From assembly GCF_004328625.1 (NCBI RefSeq), contig NZ_CP032229.1, positions 2,418,001-2,482,000 of the forward strand: a stretch of DNA of 64,000 bases. The letters run 5' to 3'. The stretch's first letter is position 1, and each line of letters opens with the position of its first letter. Position numbers and translations under genes: made by a program. The notes beneath the pieces are model-generated. The model had not been told where the DNA came from and made no database searches. It saw only the letters and a list, made by a program, of their open reading frames with translations. Of the stretch, positions 45,337 to 52,990 are shown one piece after another. The stretch comes from Streptomyces seoulensis (GTDB taxonomy: Bacteria > Actinomycetota > Actinomycetes > Streptomycetales > Streptomycetaceae).

Positions 45337-46737
45337 TCAAGGGCGGTCGTGGTGGGCGCCCTTGGCGAGGAAGGACAGCAGGTCCTGGCGGCTGACCACG
45401 CCGGTCGGCTTGCCGTCGACCAGGACGATCGCCGCGTCGGCCGCGCCGAGCACCGTCATCAGGTCGCCCACCGGCTCACCGGAGCCGACCTGCGGCAGCG
45501 GGGCCGACATGTGCTTCTCCAGGGGGTCGCCGAGCGAGGCCCGCTGGGAGAACAGCGCGTCCAGCAGCTCGCGCTCCACGACCGAGCCGACGACCTCGGC
45601 GGCCATCACGTCCGGGTGACCGGCGCCCGGCTTCACGACCGGCATCTGCGAGACGCCGTACTCGCGCAGCACCTCGATGGCCTGGCCGACCGTCTCCTCC
45701 GGGTGCATGTGGACCAGGGACGGGATGACACCGCCGGCCTTGTCCTTGAGCACGTCGGCGACGCGGGCGCTGGGGCCCTCGTCCTCCAGGAAGCCGTAGT
45801 CGGCCATCCACTCGTCGTTGAAGATCTTCGACAGGTAGCCGCGGCCGCTGTCCGGGAGCAGCACGACGACCACGTCGTCCGGACCGAGGTCCTCGGCGAC
45901 GCGCAGCGCGGCGACGACCGCCATGCCGCAGGAGCCGCCGACCAGCAGGCCCTCCTCCTTGGCGAGGCGGCGGGTCATCTGGAAGGCGTCCTTGTCGGAG
46001 ACCGGCACGATCCCGTCGGCCACGTTCCGGTCGTAGGCGGTCGGCCAGAAGTCCTCGCCGACGCCCTCGATCAGGTACGGGCGGCCCGAGCCGCCGGAGT
46101 AGACGGAGCCCTCCGGGTCGGCACCGATGACCTTGACCTTGCCGTCGCTGGCGTCCTTCAGGTAGTTGCCGGTGCCGGAGATGGTGCCGCCGGTGCCGAC
46201 GCCCGCCACGAAGTGGGTGATCTTCCCGTCCGTCTGCTCCCACAGCTCGGGGCCGGTCGAGTGATAGTGCGAGGCGGGGTTGTTCGGGTTGGAGTACTGG
46301 TCGGGCTTCCACGCGCCCGGCGTCTCACGGACCAGCCGGTCGGACACGTTGTAGTACGAGTCCGGGTGCTCGGGGTCCACGGCGGTCGGGCAGACCACGA
46401 CCTCGGCGCCGTACGCGCGCAGCACGTTGATCTTGTCCATGCTGACCTTGTCGGGGCACACGAAGATGCACTTGTACCCCTTCTGCTGCGCCACGATGGC
46501 GAGCCCGACACCGGTGTTGCCGCTGGTCGGCTCGACGATCGTGCCCCCGGGCTTCAGCTCCCCGCTCGCCTCGGCCGCCTCGATCATGCGCAGCGCGATG
46601 CGGTCCTTCACGGAACCGCCGGGGTTGAAGTACTCCACCTTGGCCAGGACGGTGGCCTGGATGCCCTCGGTCACGTTGTTGAGCCTCACCAGCGGGGTGT
46701 TGCCGACGAGGCTGATCATCGAGTCGTGGAAATGCAC
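45337..46737 (-). CDS. cystathionine beta-synthase
   Basis: A 466-residue PLP enzyme with C-terminal regulatory CBS domains. FNPGGSVKDRIALRMIEAAE (residues 37-56) contains the PLP lysine, VEPTSGNTGVGLAIVA the substrate loop, and GVGTGGTISGTG the phosphate-binding site. Two CBS motifs follow from about residue 335 (VASVV-type and VGDLMTVLG). It would condense serine and homocysteine to cystathionine. The GTG at 46737 follows CGGAGA. It is divergent from the SGNH hydrolase gene. Cysteine synthase activity cannot be excluded. Confidence 0.91.
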   Translation of the reverse strand: MHFHDSMISLVGNTPLVRLNNVTEGIQATVLAKVEYFNPGGSVKDRIALRMIEAAEASGELKPGGTIVEPTSGNTGVGLAIVAQQKGYKCIFVCPDKVSMDKINVLRAYGAEVVVCPTAVDPEHPDSYYNVSDRLVRETPGAWKPDQYSNPNNPASHYHSTGPELWEQTDGKITHFVAGVGTGGTISGTGNYLKDASDGKVKVIGADPEGSVYSGGSGRPYLIEGVGEDFWPTAYDRNVADGIVPVSDKDAFQMTRRLAKEEGLLVGGSCGMAVVAALRVAEDLGPDDVVVVLLPDSGRGYLSKIFNDEWMADYGFLEDEGPSARVADVLKDKAGGVIPSLVHMHPEETVGQAIEVLREYGVSQMPVVKPGAGHPDVMAAEVVGSVVERELLDALFSQRASLGDPLEKHMSAPLPQVGSGEPVGDLMTVLGAADAAIVLVDGKPTGVVSRQDLLSFLAKGAHHDRP

Positions 46738-46898
46738 CGTTGTCTCCGGTTGCTTGCAAAAAACTGTGGTCGTCGTGGTTGTGCCAGCCTACGGCCAGCG
46801 GGAGAAGTCGCGGACGGGCCTTCACTCCGTGTGGAGATTGACGCACATGCCGTACGGGGCAAGGAGTGGGTACGGCTACGAGGAGGTGGCGGCGACGC

Positions 46899-47918
46899 AT
46901 GACGAGCATGTCGAGGGCGAGAGTGGCCCGGCGCATCGCGGCCGGGGCGGCGTACGGAGGCGGCGGGCTCGGACTGGTGGGCGCGGCCGCCGTCGGACTG
47001 CTGCTGACGGAGATGCGGATGGCGCGGCGCCATGTGAACAACGGCTCCGCCACCGGCCGGGTCCCCCTGGCGGACGGTGTGTACGGCACGGGGTACGGGC
47101 GCTTCGGCGAACCCCCGCTGCGGCTGGCCGTGCTGGGCGACTCCACGGCCGCCGGGCAGGGCGTGCACCGGGCGGGCCAGACACCGGGCGCGCTGCTGGC
47201 CGCCGGGCTGGCGGCGGTGGCGGAGCGGCCGGTGTCGCTGCGCAACGTCGCCCTGCCGGGCGCCACCTCGGACGATCTGGAACGGCAGGTGGCGCTGGTG
47301 CTGGCCGCCCCGATCACCGCTCCCGACATCTGCGTGATCATGATCGGCGCCAACGACGTCACCCGCCGCATCCCGCCCACCCGCTCGGTGCGGCACCTGT
47401 CGGCGACGGTACGGCGGCTGCGCTCGGCCGGCGCCGAGGTGGTCGTCGGCACCTGTCCCGACCTCGGCACCATCGAGCCGGTGCGGCAGCCGCTGCGCTG
47501 GCTGGCCCGGCGCGCCTCGCGGCAGCTGGCGGCGGCGCAGACCATCGGGGCGGTGGAGCAGGGCGGCCGGACGGTGTCGCTGGGCGACCTGCTGGGCCCG
47601 GAGTTCGCGGCCAACCCCCGCGAGCTGTTCGGCCCGGACCACTACCACCCCTCGGCCGAGGGGTACGCGACGGCGGCGATGGCGGTGCTGCCCACCCTCT
47701 GCGCGGCGCTCGGCCTGTGGCCCGCCGAGGAGGAGCGGCCGGACGCCTCGCGCCGGGAGGGCTTCCTGCCGGTGGCCCGCGCGGCCGCCGAGGCGGCGTC
47801 GGAGGCGGGTACGGAGGTCGCGGCGGCGATGCCGACCGGGCCGCGCGGTCCGTGGGCGCTGCTCAAGCGGCGCAGGCGGCGCCGGGTGCGGGAGACGGAA
47901 CCGGTCACACCGTCCTGA
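46899..47918 (+). CDS. SGNH/GDSL hydrolase, membrane-anchored
   Basis: A 339-residue SGNH hydrolase. One hydrophobic segment (RIAAGAAYGGGGLGLVGAAA, about residues 12-35) acts as signal or anchor. The catalytic serine is in LGDSTAAGQG (near residue 85), GAND is block III, and DHYHPSAEGY has the Asp/His pair. A Gly/Arg-rich C-terminus (KRRRRRRV) follows. Such enzymes are esterases or acyltransferases; the substrate is unknown. The ATG at 46899 has GGAGGT upstream at a long spacing. Confidence 0.88.
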   Translation: MTSMSRARVARRIAAGAAYGGGGLGLVGAAAVGLLLTEMRMARRHVNNGSATGRVPLADGVYGTGYGRFGEPPLRLAVLGDSTAAGQGVHRAGQTPGALLAAGLAAVAERPVSLRNVALPGATSDDLERQVALVLAAPITAPDICVIMIGANDVTRRIPPTRSVRHLSATVRRLRSAGAEVVVGTCPDLGTIEPVRQPLRWLARRASRQLAAAQTIGAVEQGGRTVSLGDLLGPEFAANPRELFGPDHYHPSAEGYATAAMAVLPTLCAALGLWPAEEERPDASRREGFLPVARAAAEAASEAGTEVAAAMPTGPRGPWALLKRRRRRRVRETEPVTPS

Positions 47919-48074
47919 AGGGAACGACCCGCGACGGGAGGGAATGACATCGACCAAGCAAGCGCTTAGACAATTGCGGTCAGTGTCACACCGCCGCACC
48001 GGTGACCCGGGCCATACGTACGGGTAACTTCCGACTCGGCCCTGCCCGAACTCCCGCAAGCCTCTGGAGCCGTG

Positions 48075-49295
48075 ATGCCCGAAGCCGTCATCGTCTCGAC
48101 CGCCCGCTCCCCCATCGGCCGCGCCTTCAAGGGCTCCCTGAAGGACCTGCGCCCCGACGACCTCACCGCCACGATCATCCAGGCGGCGCTCGCCAAGGTC
48201 CCCGAGCTGGACCCGAGGGACATCGACGACCTGATGCTCGGCTGCGGTCTGCCCGGCGGCGAGCAGGGCAACAACCTCGGCCGGATCGTGGCCGTGCAGA
48301 TGGGCATGGACCACCTGCCGGGCTGCACAATCACCCGCTACTGCTCCTCCTCGCTGCAGACCTCCCGGATGGCGCTGCACGCCATCAAGGCGGGCGAGGG
48401 CGACGTCTTCATCTCCGCCGGCGTGGAGATGGTCTCCCGCTTCACCAAGGGCAACTCCGACAGCCTGCCGGACACGCGCAACCCGCTCTTCGCCGAGGCC
48501 GAGGCCCGCACCGCGGCCGTCGCCGAGCAGGAGGGCACCACCTGGCACGACCCGCGCGAGGACGGCCTGGTCCCGGACGCGTACATCGCCATGGGCCAGA
48601 CCGCCGAGAACCTGGCCCGGCTCAAGGGCATCACCCGCCGGGAGATGGACGAGTTCGGCGTCCGCTCGCAGAACCTCGCCGAAGAGGCCATCAAGAACGG
48701 CTTCTGGGAGCGCGAGATCACCCCGGTCACGCTGCCCGACGGCACCGTGGTCGGCAAGGACGACGGCCCGCGCGCGGGCGTCAGCCTGGAGGGCGTCGAG
48801 GGCCTGAAGCCGGTGTTCCGCCCCGACGGCCTGGTCACCGCGGCCAACTGCTGCCCGCTGAACGACGGCGCCGCGGCCCTGGTCATCATGAGCGACACCA
48901 AGGCCCGCGAGCTGGGCCTGACCCCGCTCGCCCGCATCGTCTCCACCGGTGTCTCCGGCCTCTCCCCCGAGATCATGGGCCTCGGCCCGGTCGAGGCGAG
49001 CAAGCAGGCGCTGAGCCGCGCCGGGCTCGGTGTCGGCGACATCGACCTGGTCGAGATCAACGAGGCGTTCGCCGCCCAGGTGATCCCCTCCTACCAGGAG
49101 CTGGGCATCGACCTGGACAAGCTCAACGTCAACGGCGGCGCCATCGCGGTCGGCCACCCCTTCGGCATGACCGGCGCCCGCATCACCGGCACGCTGATCA
49201 ACTCGCTCCAGTTCCATGACAAGCAGTTCGGTCTGGAGACCATGTGCGTCGGCGGCGGCCAGGGCATGGCCATGGTCATCGAGCGCCTGAGCTGA
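48075..49295 (+). CDS. acetyl-CoA C-acetyltransferase (thiolase)
   Basis: A 406-residue thiolase. Active-site cysteine in TRYCSSSLQTSRMALHAIK (near residue 89), GGAIAVGHPFGMTGAR with the catalytic histidine near residue 358, and CVGGGQGMAM with the second cysteine. It condenses or cleaves acetoacetyl-CoA or longer 3-ketoacyl-CoA. The ATG at 48075 is preferred over the adjacent GTG, with GGAG upstream. A T-run terminator follows. It could pair with the acyl-CoA dehydrogenase in fatty acid turnover. Confidence 0.94.
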   Translation: MPEAVIVSTARSPIGRAFKGSLKDLRPDDLTATIIQAALAKVPELDPRDIDDLMLGCGLPGGEQGNNLGRIVAVQMGMDHLPGCTITRYCSSSLQTSRMALHAIKAGEGDVFISAGVEMVSRFTKGNSDSLPDTRNPLFAEAEARTAAVAEQEGTTWHDPREDGLVPDAYIAMGQTAENLARLKGITRREMDEFGVRSQNLAEEAIKNGFWEREITPVTLPDGTVVGKDDGPRAGVSLEGVEGLKPVFRPDGLVTAANCCPLNDGAAALVIMSDTKARELGLTPLARIVSTGVSGLSPEIMGLGPVEASKQALSRAGLGVGDIDLVEINEAFAAQVIPSYQELGIDLDKLNVNGGAIAVGHPFGMTGARITGTLINSLQFHDKQFGLETMCVGGGQGMAMVIERLS

Positions 49296-49344
49296 AACCC
49301 TTTCCGATCGACCCTCGGTGACCGTCTCCGCACGGTCGGTCGAG

Positions 49345-49388
49345 AACGGCCCAGAACCCGGTAAAGCCCCCTGGTTCTGGGCCGTTTT
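49345..49388. terminator. rho-independent terminator with T-run
   Basis: A 14-bp stem (AACGGCCCAGAACC and complement) with a 14-base loop, followed by TTTT, downstream of the thiolase gene. It is the clearest classical terminator in the window. Confidence 0.85.
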
Positions 49389-49590
49389 GTGATCCAATCT
49401 CCCCCAGGGTGTGACCTATCTCGCCCACCGGGGGATCGGCGCAGGTCAGTGCCGTGACCCGAGGGGCGCCGGAGGCCGCCGGGGCCAGAACCCTGTCCGT
49501 TTCGTGACGTTACGCACTGACAGGCGGTCAGTCCACCCTTCAAGCTGAGGTAGGAAGTCGGGGGTCGACTTTGAACCTGGGAGTACGTCA

Positions 49591-50373
49591 GTGAGCGCCA
49601 TGTCCATCGCCCTGCTGCTCACCACGGCCGCCACGGGCGCCGTGGGCGTCGCCGTCCTGTGCAGCGCGCTGCGGCTGCGCCGCCAGATCGCCGAGCTGCA
49701 CACGCAGCTCGCCGCGAACCAGGCGGCCGAGATCCGCGCGCTGCTGCCCGCGGCCCGCACCACCGCCGACGCGGAGGAGATACGCGAGGCCGTGGCCGCC
49801 GCGCTCGCCGAGGAGCGGGAGCGCGAGCTGGCCGAGGCCCGCGCCTTCTGGGCCGCGCAGGAGGTCCGCGACCTCTCCGACGCGCCGCCCCCGCTGTACG
49901 GCCTGGACGCCGATACGTTCCTGCCCCGCGCGTCCGACTTCGCCGGCCTGGAGCCCGTCTCGGAGCCGGTGGTCGAGCCGGACGAGTTCGCCGGCGACTC
50001 CCCCGAGCTGGCCGCGGCCCGCCGCCGCCACCCCTCGCACCCGGACTTCGTCCCCGTGCAGTCGCCGGTGGGCGACGAGGAGGACCGCGCCGTCACCATC
50101 CTGGAGCGGCTCTCCGTGGAGGGCACCGCCCTCGCCGACGTCCGCCCCGGCCCGCTGGGCACGCTCGACGTCTATGTCTTCGCCGACGGCACCACGCTGT
50201 GCATGACGCCGGGCCACCGCGAGACCGCCGAACGGCTGGCCGCCGCGATCCAGGAGGGCGAGGCCCCCTGTCTGCTGGGCGGCTCGGGCATCTCCGGCGC
50301 CTTCACCCTGACCTTCGCCTGCGGCGAGGAGACGGTGTACGTCCTCGCCGACCGGGTCATCGCCTCGCTGTAG
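49591..50373 (+). CDS. hypothetical protein with N-terminal membrane segment
   Basis: A 260-residue protein. One hydrophobic helix (IALLLTTAATGAVGVAVLCSALRL, about residues 6-29; partial quote: LLTTAATGAVGVAVLC) is followed by a long charged coiled-coil-like stretch (REAVAAALAEERERELAEAR, about 65-84) and an alpha/beta C-terminal domain (GTLDVYVFADGTTLCMTPG, FTLTFACGEETVYVLADRV). No family is recognised. The GTG at 49591 has GGGAG upstream; an ATG at 49600 is possible. A convergent small gene lies 10 bp downstream. Confidence 0.7.
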   Translation: MSAMSIALLLTTAATGAVGVAVLCSALRLRRQIAELHTQLAANQAAEIRALLPAARTTADAEEIREAVAAALAEERERELAEARAFWAAQEVRDLSDAPPPLYGLDADTFLPRASDFAGLEPVSEPVVEPDEFAGDSPELAAARRRHPSHPDFVPVQSPVGDEEDRAVTILERLSVEGTALADVRPGPLGTLDVYVFADGTTLCMTPGHRETAERLAAAIQEGEAPCLLGGSGISGAFTLTFACGEETVYVLADRVIASL

Positions 50374-50383
50374 GGCCCGCGCC

Positions 50384-50704
50384 TCACACACCGGCCCGCT
50401 TGCGGGCCTCCTCGACCAGCTCGACGGCCTCCGCGAGCTGGTCCTCGCCTTGCCGGGCCTGCAGCGCGACCGCCAGGTCGTGCCCGGCCACCGTGATCTG
50501 GTCGGCCGCCGCGAACATCCCGGCGTCCGGCATCTCCCGCGACTCGCTGCCCGGCTCCTCCAGTTCCTGCGCCCGCCGGGCCAGCTCGCGCGCCACCTCC
50601 AGCGCCTCGGCGGCCGCGCCGCGCTGCAGCCGGCTCTGCGGGGCGGCCCGCAGCCGGTCGGCGAAGAGTTCCACTGCTTTGGTCAGGGGCGTCGTATCCA
50701 GCAC
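50384..50704 (-). CDS. small helical hypothetical protein
   Basis: A 106-residue, alpha-helical, acidic protein (LTKAVELFADRLRAAPQSRL, EDQLAEAVELVEEARKRAG). No domain is recognised. The GTG start is supported only by frame and codon bias; the third position is G/C in nearly all codons. It is convergent with the membrane-segment gene and divergent from the DUF4287 gene. Confidence 0.6.
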   Translation of the reverse strand: MLDTTPLTKAVELFADRLRAAPQSRLQRGAAAEALEVARELARRAQELEEPGSESREMPDAGMFAAADQITVAGHDLAVALQARQGEDQLAEAVELVEEARKRAGV

Positions 50705-50802
50705 GGGCCGAGCGTAACGCGGGCACTGTTGCCAAGCGGCCCGTGCTCGGGCACGGTGACCTCAAGGACCGGCCTTAATTTCCCTTGTGTCCGGAGGCGC
50801 CG

Positions 50803-51033
50803 ATGTCCCAAGTCTTCTCCGAGGAGACCCACCGCAACCTGCTCGCCCGCATCCCGCACTGCACCGGCCGTGAAGTCACCGACTGGCTGCGCACCGTCGA
50901 CGAGGGACCGTCCCTCTTCCGGTTCGAGGACAAGGTCAACTGGCTCCGTCACGAGCACAACCTCGCGTACGGCCACGCCAAGGCCCTCGTCCACGAGTAC
51001 GACCTGAGGAGGGCCGCGCGGAAGCTGGGCTGA
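50803..51033 (+). CDS. DUF4287 domain-containing small protein
   Basis: A 76-residue protein with the DUF4287 pattern (TGREVTDWLRTVDE, LRHEHNLAYGHAKALVHEYDL). The function of this family is unknown; the fold is probably a small helical bundle. The ATG at 50803 follows GGAGG. A 17-bp hairpin follows the stop. Confidence 0.8.
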   Translation: MSQVFSEETHRNLLARIPHCTGREVTDWLRTVDEGPSLFRFEDKVNWLRHEHNLAYGHAKALVHEYDLRRAARKLG

Positions 51034-51054
51034 CCCGCCCGGCCCCGCACATGC

Positions 51055-51092
51055 CGAAGGGCCCCCGGTGCCGGTGCACCGGGGGCCCTTCG
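51055..51092. terminator. bidirectional terminator hairpin
   Basis: A perfect 17-bp stem (CGAAGGGCCCCCGGTGC and complement) with a 4-base loop, between the DUF4287 gene and the convergent Bax-inhibitor-1 gene. Confidence 0.85.
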
Positions 51093-51105
51093 CGGCGACG
51101 GGGCG

Positions 51106-51966
51106 CTAGTCGTTGCTGCTGAAGATGGCGACCAGGCGCAGCATCTCCAGGTAGATCCAGACCAGCGACACGGTGAGTCCGAAGGCGGCGAGCCAGGACT
51201 CCTCGCGCGGGGCGCCGTAGGCGATGCCGTCCTCGATCTGCTTGAAGTCCAGCGTCAGGAAGAACGCGCCGAGCAGGATGGCGATGACGCCGACGATCGC
51301 GCCGAGCGGGCCCATGCCGCGCAGACCGCCGTCCGGGGCGACCCCGAACGCGACCAGCAGCAGGTTGACCACCATGGCCAGCACGAACGCGAGGGCGATG
51401 GCCATGCCGATCCGGGCGTACCGGGCGGTGACGCGGATCCAGCCGGCCTTGTAGACCAGCAGGGTGGCGGCGGAGACCGCCATGGTGCCGAGCACCGCCT
51501 GGAAGGGGGCGCCGCTCCAGCGGCTGTTGTACATCTCGCTGATGACCCCGAGGAAGACGCCCTCGAAGGCCGCGTATCCCAGGATCAGCGCGGGCGACGG
51601 CTTGCGCTTGAAGCTCTGCACCAGGCCCAGGACCATGGCGATGATCGCGGACCCGAAGGCCAGGCCGAAGCTGGTCGTGGAGACCGGCAGCAGGGCCCAG
51701 GCGAGCACCGCGCCGACGACCACGACGCCCAGCGTGGTCGCCGAGCGGACGATCACGTCGTCCATCGTCATCCGGCCGGCCGCGGGCGGCGCCTGCGGCG
51801 GGGCACCCTGGCCGACGGTGGTCTGCGCGTACGGGTTCTGCGCATACGGGTTCTGGCCGTACGGGTTGCCCTGCGCGTACCCGGCCTGCGGTGCGGTGTC
51901 GAAGCCTGCGTAGCCGTTGTCGCGGCCGAACCCTCGGCGCGAGAAGACCGGGTTGCTGCTCCTCAT
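51106..51966 (-). CDS. Bax inhibitor-1 / YccA family membrane protein
   Basis: A 286-residue protein with about seven membrane helices after a cytoplasmic tail with Tyr/Gly/Pro/Asn-Pro-Tyr repeats ([15 protein letters not shown]). Helices include [62 protein letters not shown] and [20 protein letters not shown]. The [19 protein letters not shown] end with paired acidic residues is typical of the family, thought to be pH-sensitive calcium leak channels. The ATG at 51966 follows GGAGGAG. Confidence 0.88.
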   Translation of the reverse strand: MRSSNPVFSRRGFGRDNGYAGFDTAPQAGYAQGNPYGQNPYAQNPYAQTTVGQGAPPQAPPAAGRMTMDDVIVRSATTLGVVVVGAVLAWALLPVSTTSFGLAFGSAIIAMVLGLVQSFKRKPSPALILGYAAFEGVFLGVISEMYNSRWSGAPFQAVLGTMAVSAATLLVYKAGWIRVTARYARIGMAIALAFVLAMVVNLLLVAFGVAPDGGLRGMGPLGAIVGVIAILLGAFFLTLDFKQIEDGIAYGAPREESWLAAFGLTVSLVWIYLEMLRLVAIFSSND

Positions 51967-52157
51967 TTCACTCCTCCATGGCTGCCGTGCGCAGCCTTGG
52001 CTCAAGAGTAATGGATTGGCAAAGGACCGTCAGTGCTCCTCAAGGAGGATCTTTCCTTCGCCGTGCTTGACCAACGCACCACGCGGAAGCCATGTTCCCA
52101 GCCCGGTCCTTTTATATGCGCAGGCCCACGCAGCCCGGCGCAGGCCCACGCGGAAGA

Positions 52158-52209
52158 GGCCGGCCGCCGGTCCCCCGCGGGAGGCGCTCACGGGAACCGG
52201 CGGCCGGCC
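52158..52209. terminator. terminator hairpin after the peptide cluster
   Basis: A GC-rich stem (left GGCCGGCCGCCGG-TCCC, right with one extra A) with a 17-base loop lies just after the secreted-protein gene, probably ending the peptide-cluster transcript. A direct repeat CGCAGGCCCACGC occurs beside it (52119-52131 and 52139-52151). Confidence 0.7.
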
Positions 52210-52231
52210 GGGGAGGACGGTCAGACCGGGG

Positions 52232-52903
52232 TCAGTGGCCCGGCCAGCCGTCCAGTCGGCGGTGCAGGGTGACGTCCGGCTTCTCGGCGCCCTTGGGCGC
52301 CTTGGCCACGGCCTCCTTCAGGACGCCGTTCACCTCCGCCGCGAGGGCGTCCACCCGCTTCTGTAGCTCGGTGGCCGGCAGCGTGGACCGGGTCAGCGCG
52401 TCCAGCCTGCGGTGCACGTCGGCCAGCTGGCGGCGGGCCCCGGCGTCCAGGGTGAGCGCGTGGGGCGTGGAGACGACGAACTGGTAGGCGCCGGCCAGGG
52501 TCTGGCAGCCGTCGCAGTACTTGTTGGCCGCGTCGCTGACGTTGACCGCCTTCAGGTGGTGCGCGTCCCCGGCGACCGTGACGATCTGGAAGGACAGTGC
52601 GACCGAGCGGCAGTGGTCGTCCACCGAGCAGCCCATGGAGACCGCGTTGGCCTGGTTGCGCACGGAGGTCGCGCTGACCTTGCCGAACTGGCGGATGGTG
52701 AAGGAGTCGCGGGCCTGGGTGTGGTGGAGCCGGTTGGCGTTCGTGAACACGCTGTCCGACACCACCGCGGCCGCCCGCACGGGCCCGGTCGCGGCGTGCG
52801 CCGGGACGGCGGTGGCCACGCCCGCGGCACCGGCGGCGAGAAGGACGGTACGGACGGCCCGCCCGTTGAACGGGCTGCTGCGTGGTTTCCGGTGGCTGCT
52901 CAT
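52232..52903 (-). CDS. secreted protein of the peptide cluster, unknown function
   Basis: A 223-residue secreted protein. Its signal peptide has a basic start (HRKPRSSPFNGRAVR), a hydrophobic core (TVLLAAGAAGVATAVPAHA) and a likely AHA cleavage site near residue 37. The mature part has four cysteines, spaced GCSVDDHC and YCDGC, probably two disulfides. C-terminal helices (LQKRVDALAAEVNGVLKEAV) look coiled. No family is recognised. It starts at ATG 52903, 87 bp downstream of the M50-like gene on the same strand, and is followed by a strong hairpin. It may be an extracellular partner or receptor of the peptide system. Confidence 0.68.
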   Translation of the reverse strand: MSSHRKPRSSPFNGRAVRTVLLAAGAAGVATAVPAHAATGPVRAAAVVSDSVFTNANRLHHTQARDSFTIRQFGKVSATSVRNQANAVSMGCSVDDHCRSVALSFQIVTVAGDAHHLKAVNVSDAANKYCDGCQTLAGAYQFVVSTPHALTLDAGARRQLADVHRRLDALTRSTLPATELQKRVDALAAEVNGVLKEAVAKAPKGAEKPDVTLHRRLDGWPGH

Positions 52904-52990
52904 GGGTTCTCTCCCGAGGAAATGAAGGACGTGCTGGTGAAGGGGCCCGGCACACGCACGGTCGCGGCCGGGCCGGGGCCGCGACGGGGG

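Noticed and set aside
45337..46737. Naming the cystathionine beta-synthase gene as a cysteine synthase (cysK)
   Set aside because: The tandem C-terminal CBS domains and length of 466 residues fit cystathionine beta-synthase better, though activity on O-acetylserine is not excluded.
52119..52151. Direct repeat CGCAGGCCCACGC beside the peptide-cluster terminator, considered as a CRISPR or attachment site
   Set aside because: Only two copies with a short spacer, no further units, and no integrase or cas gene.
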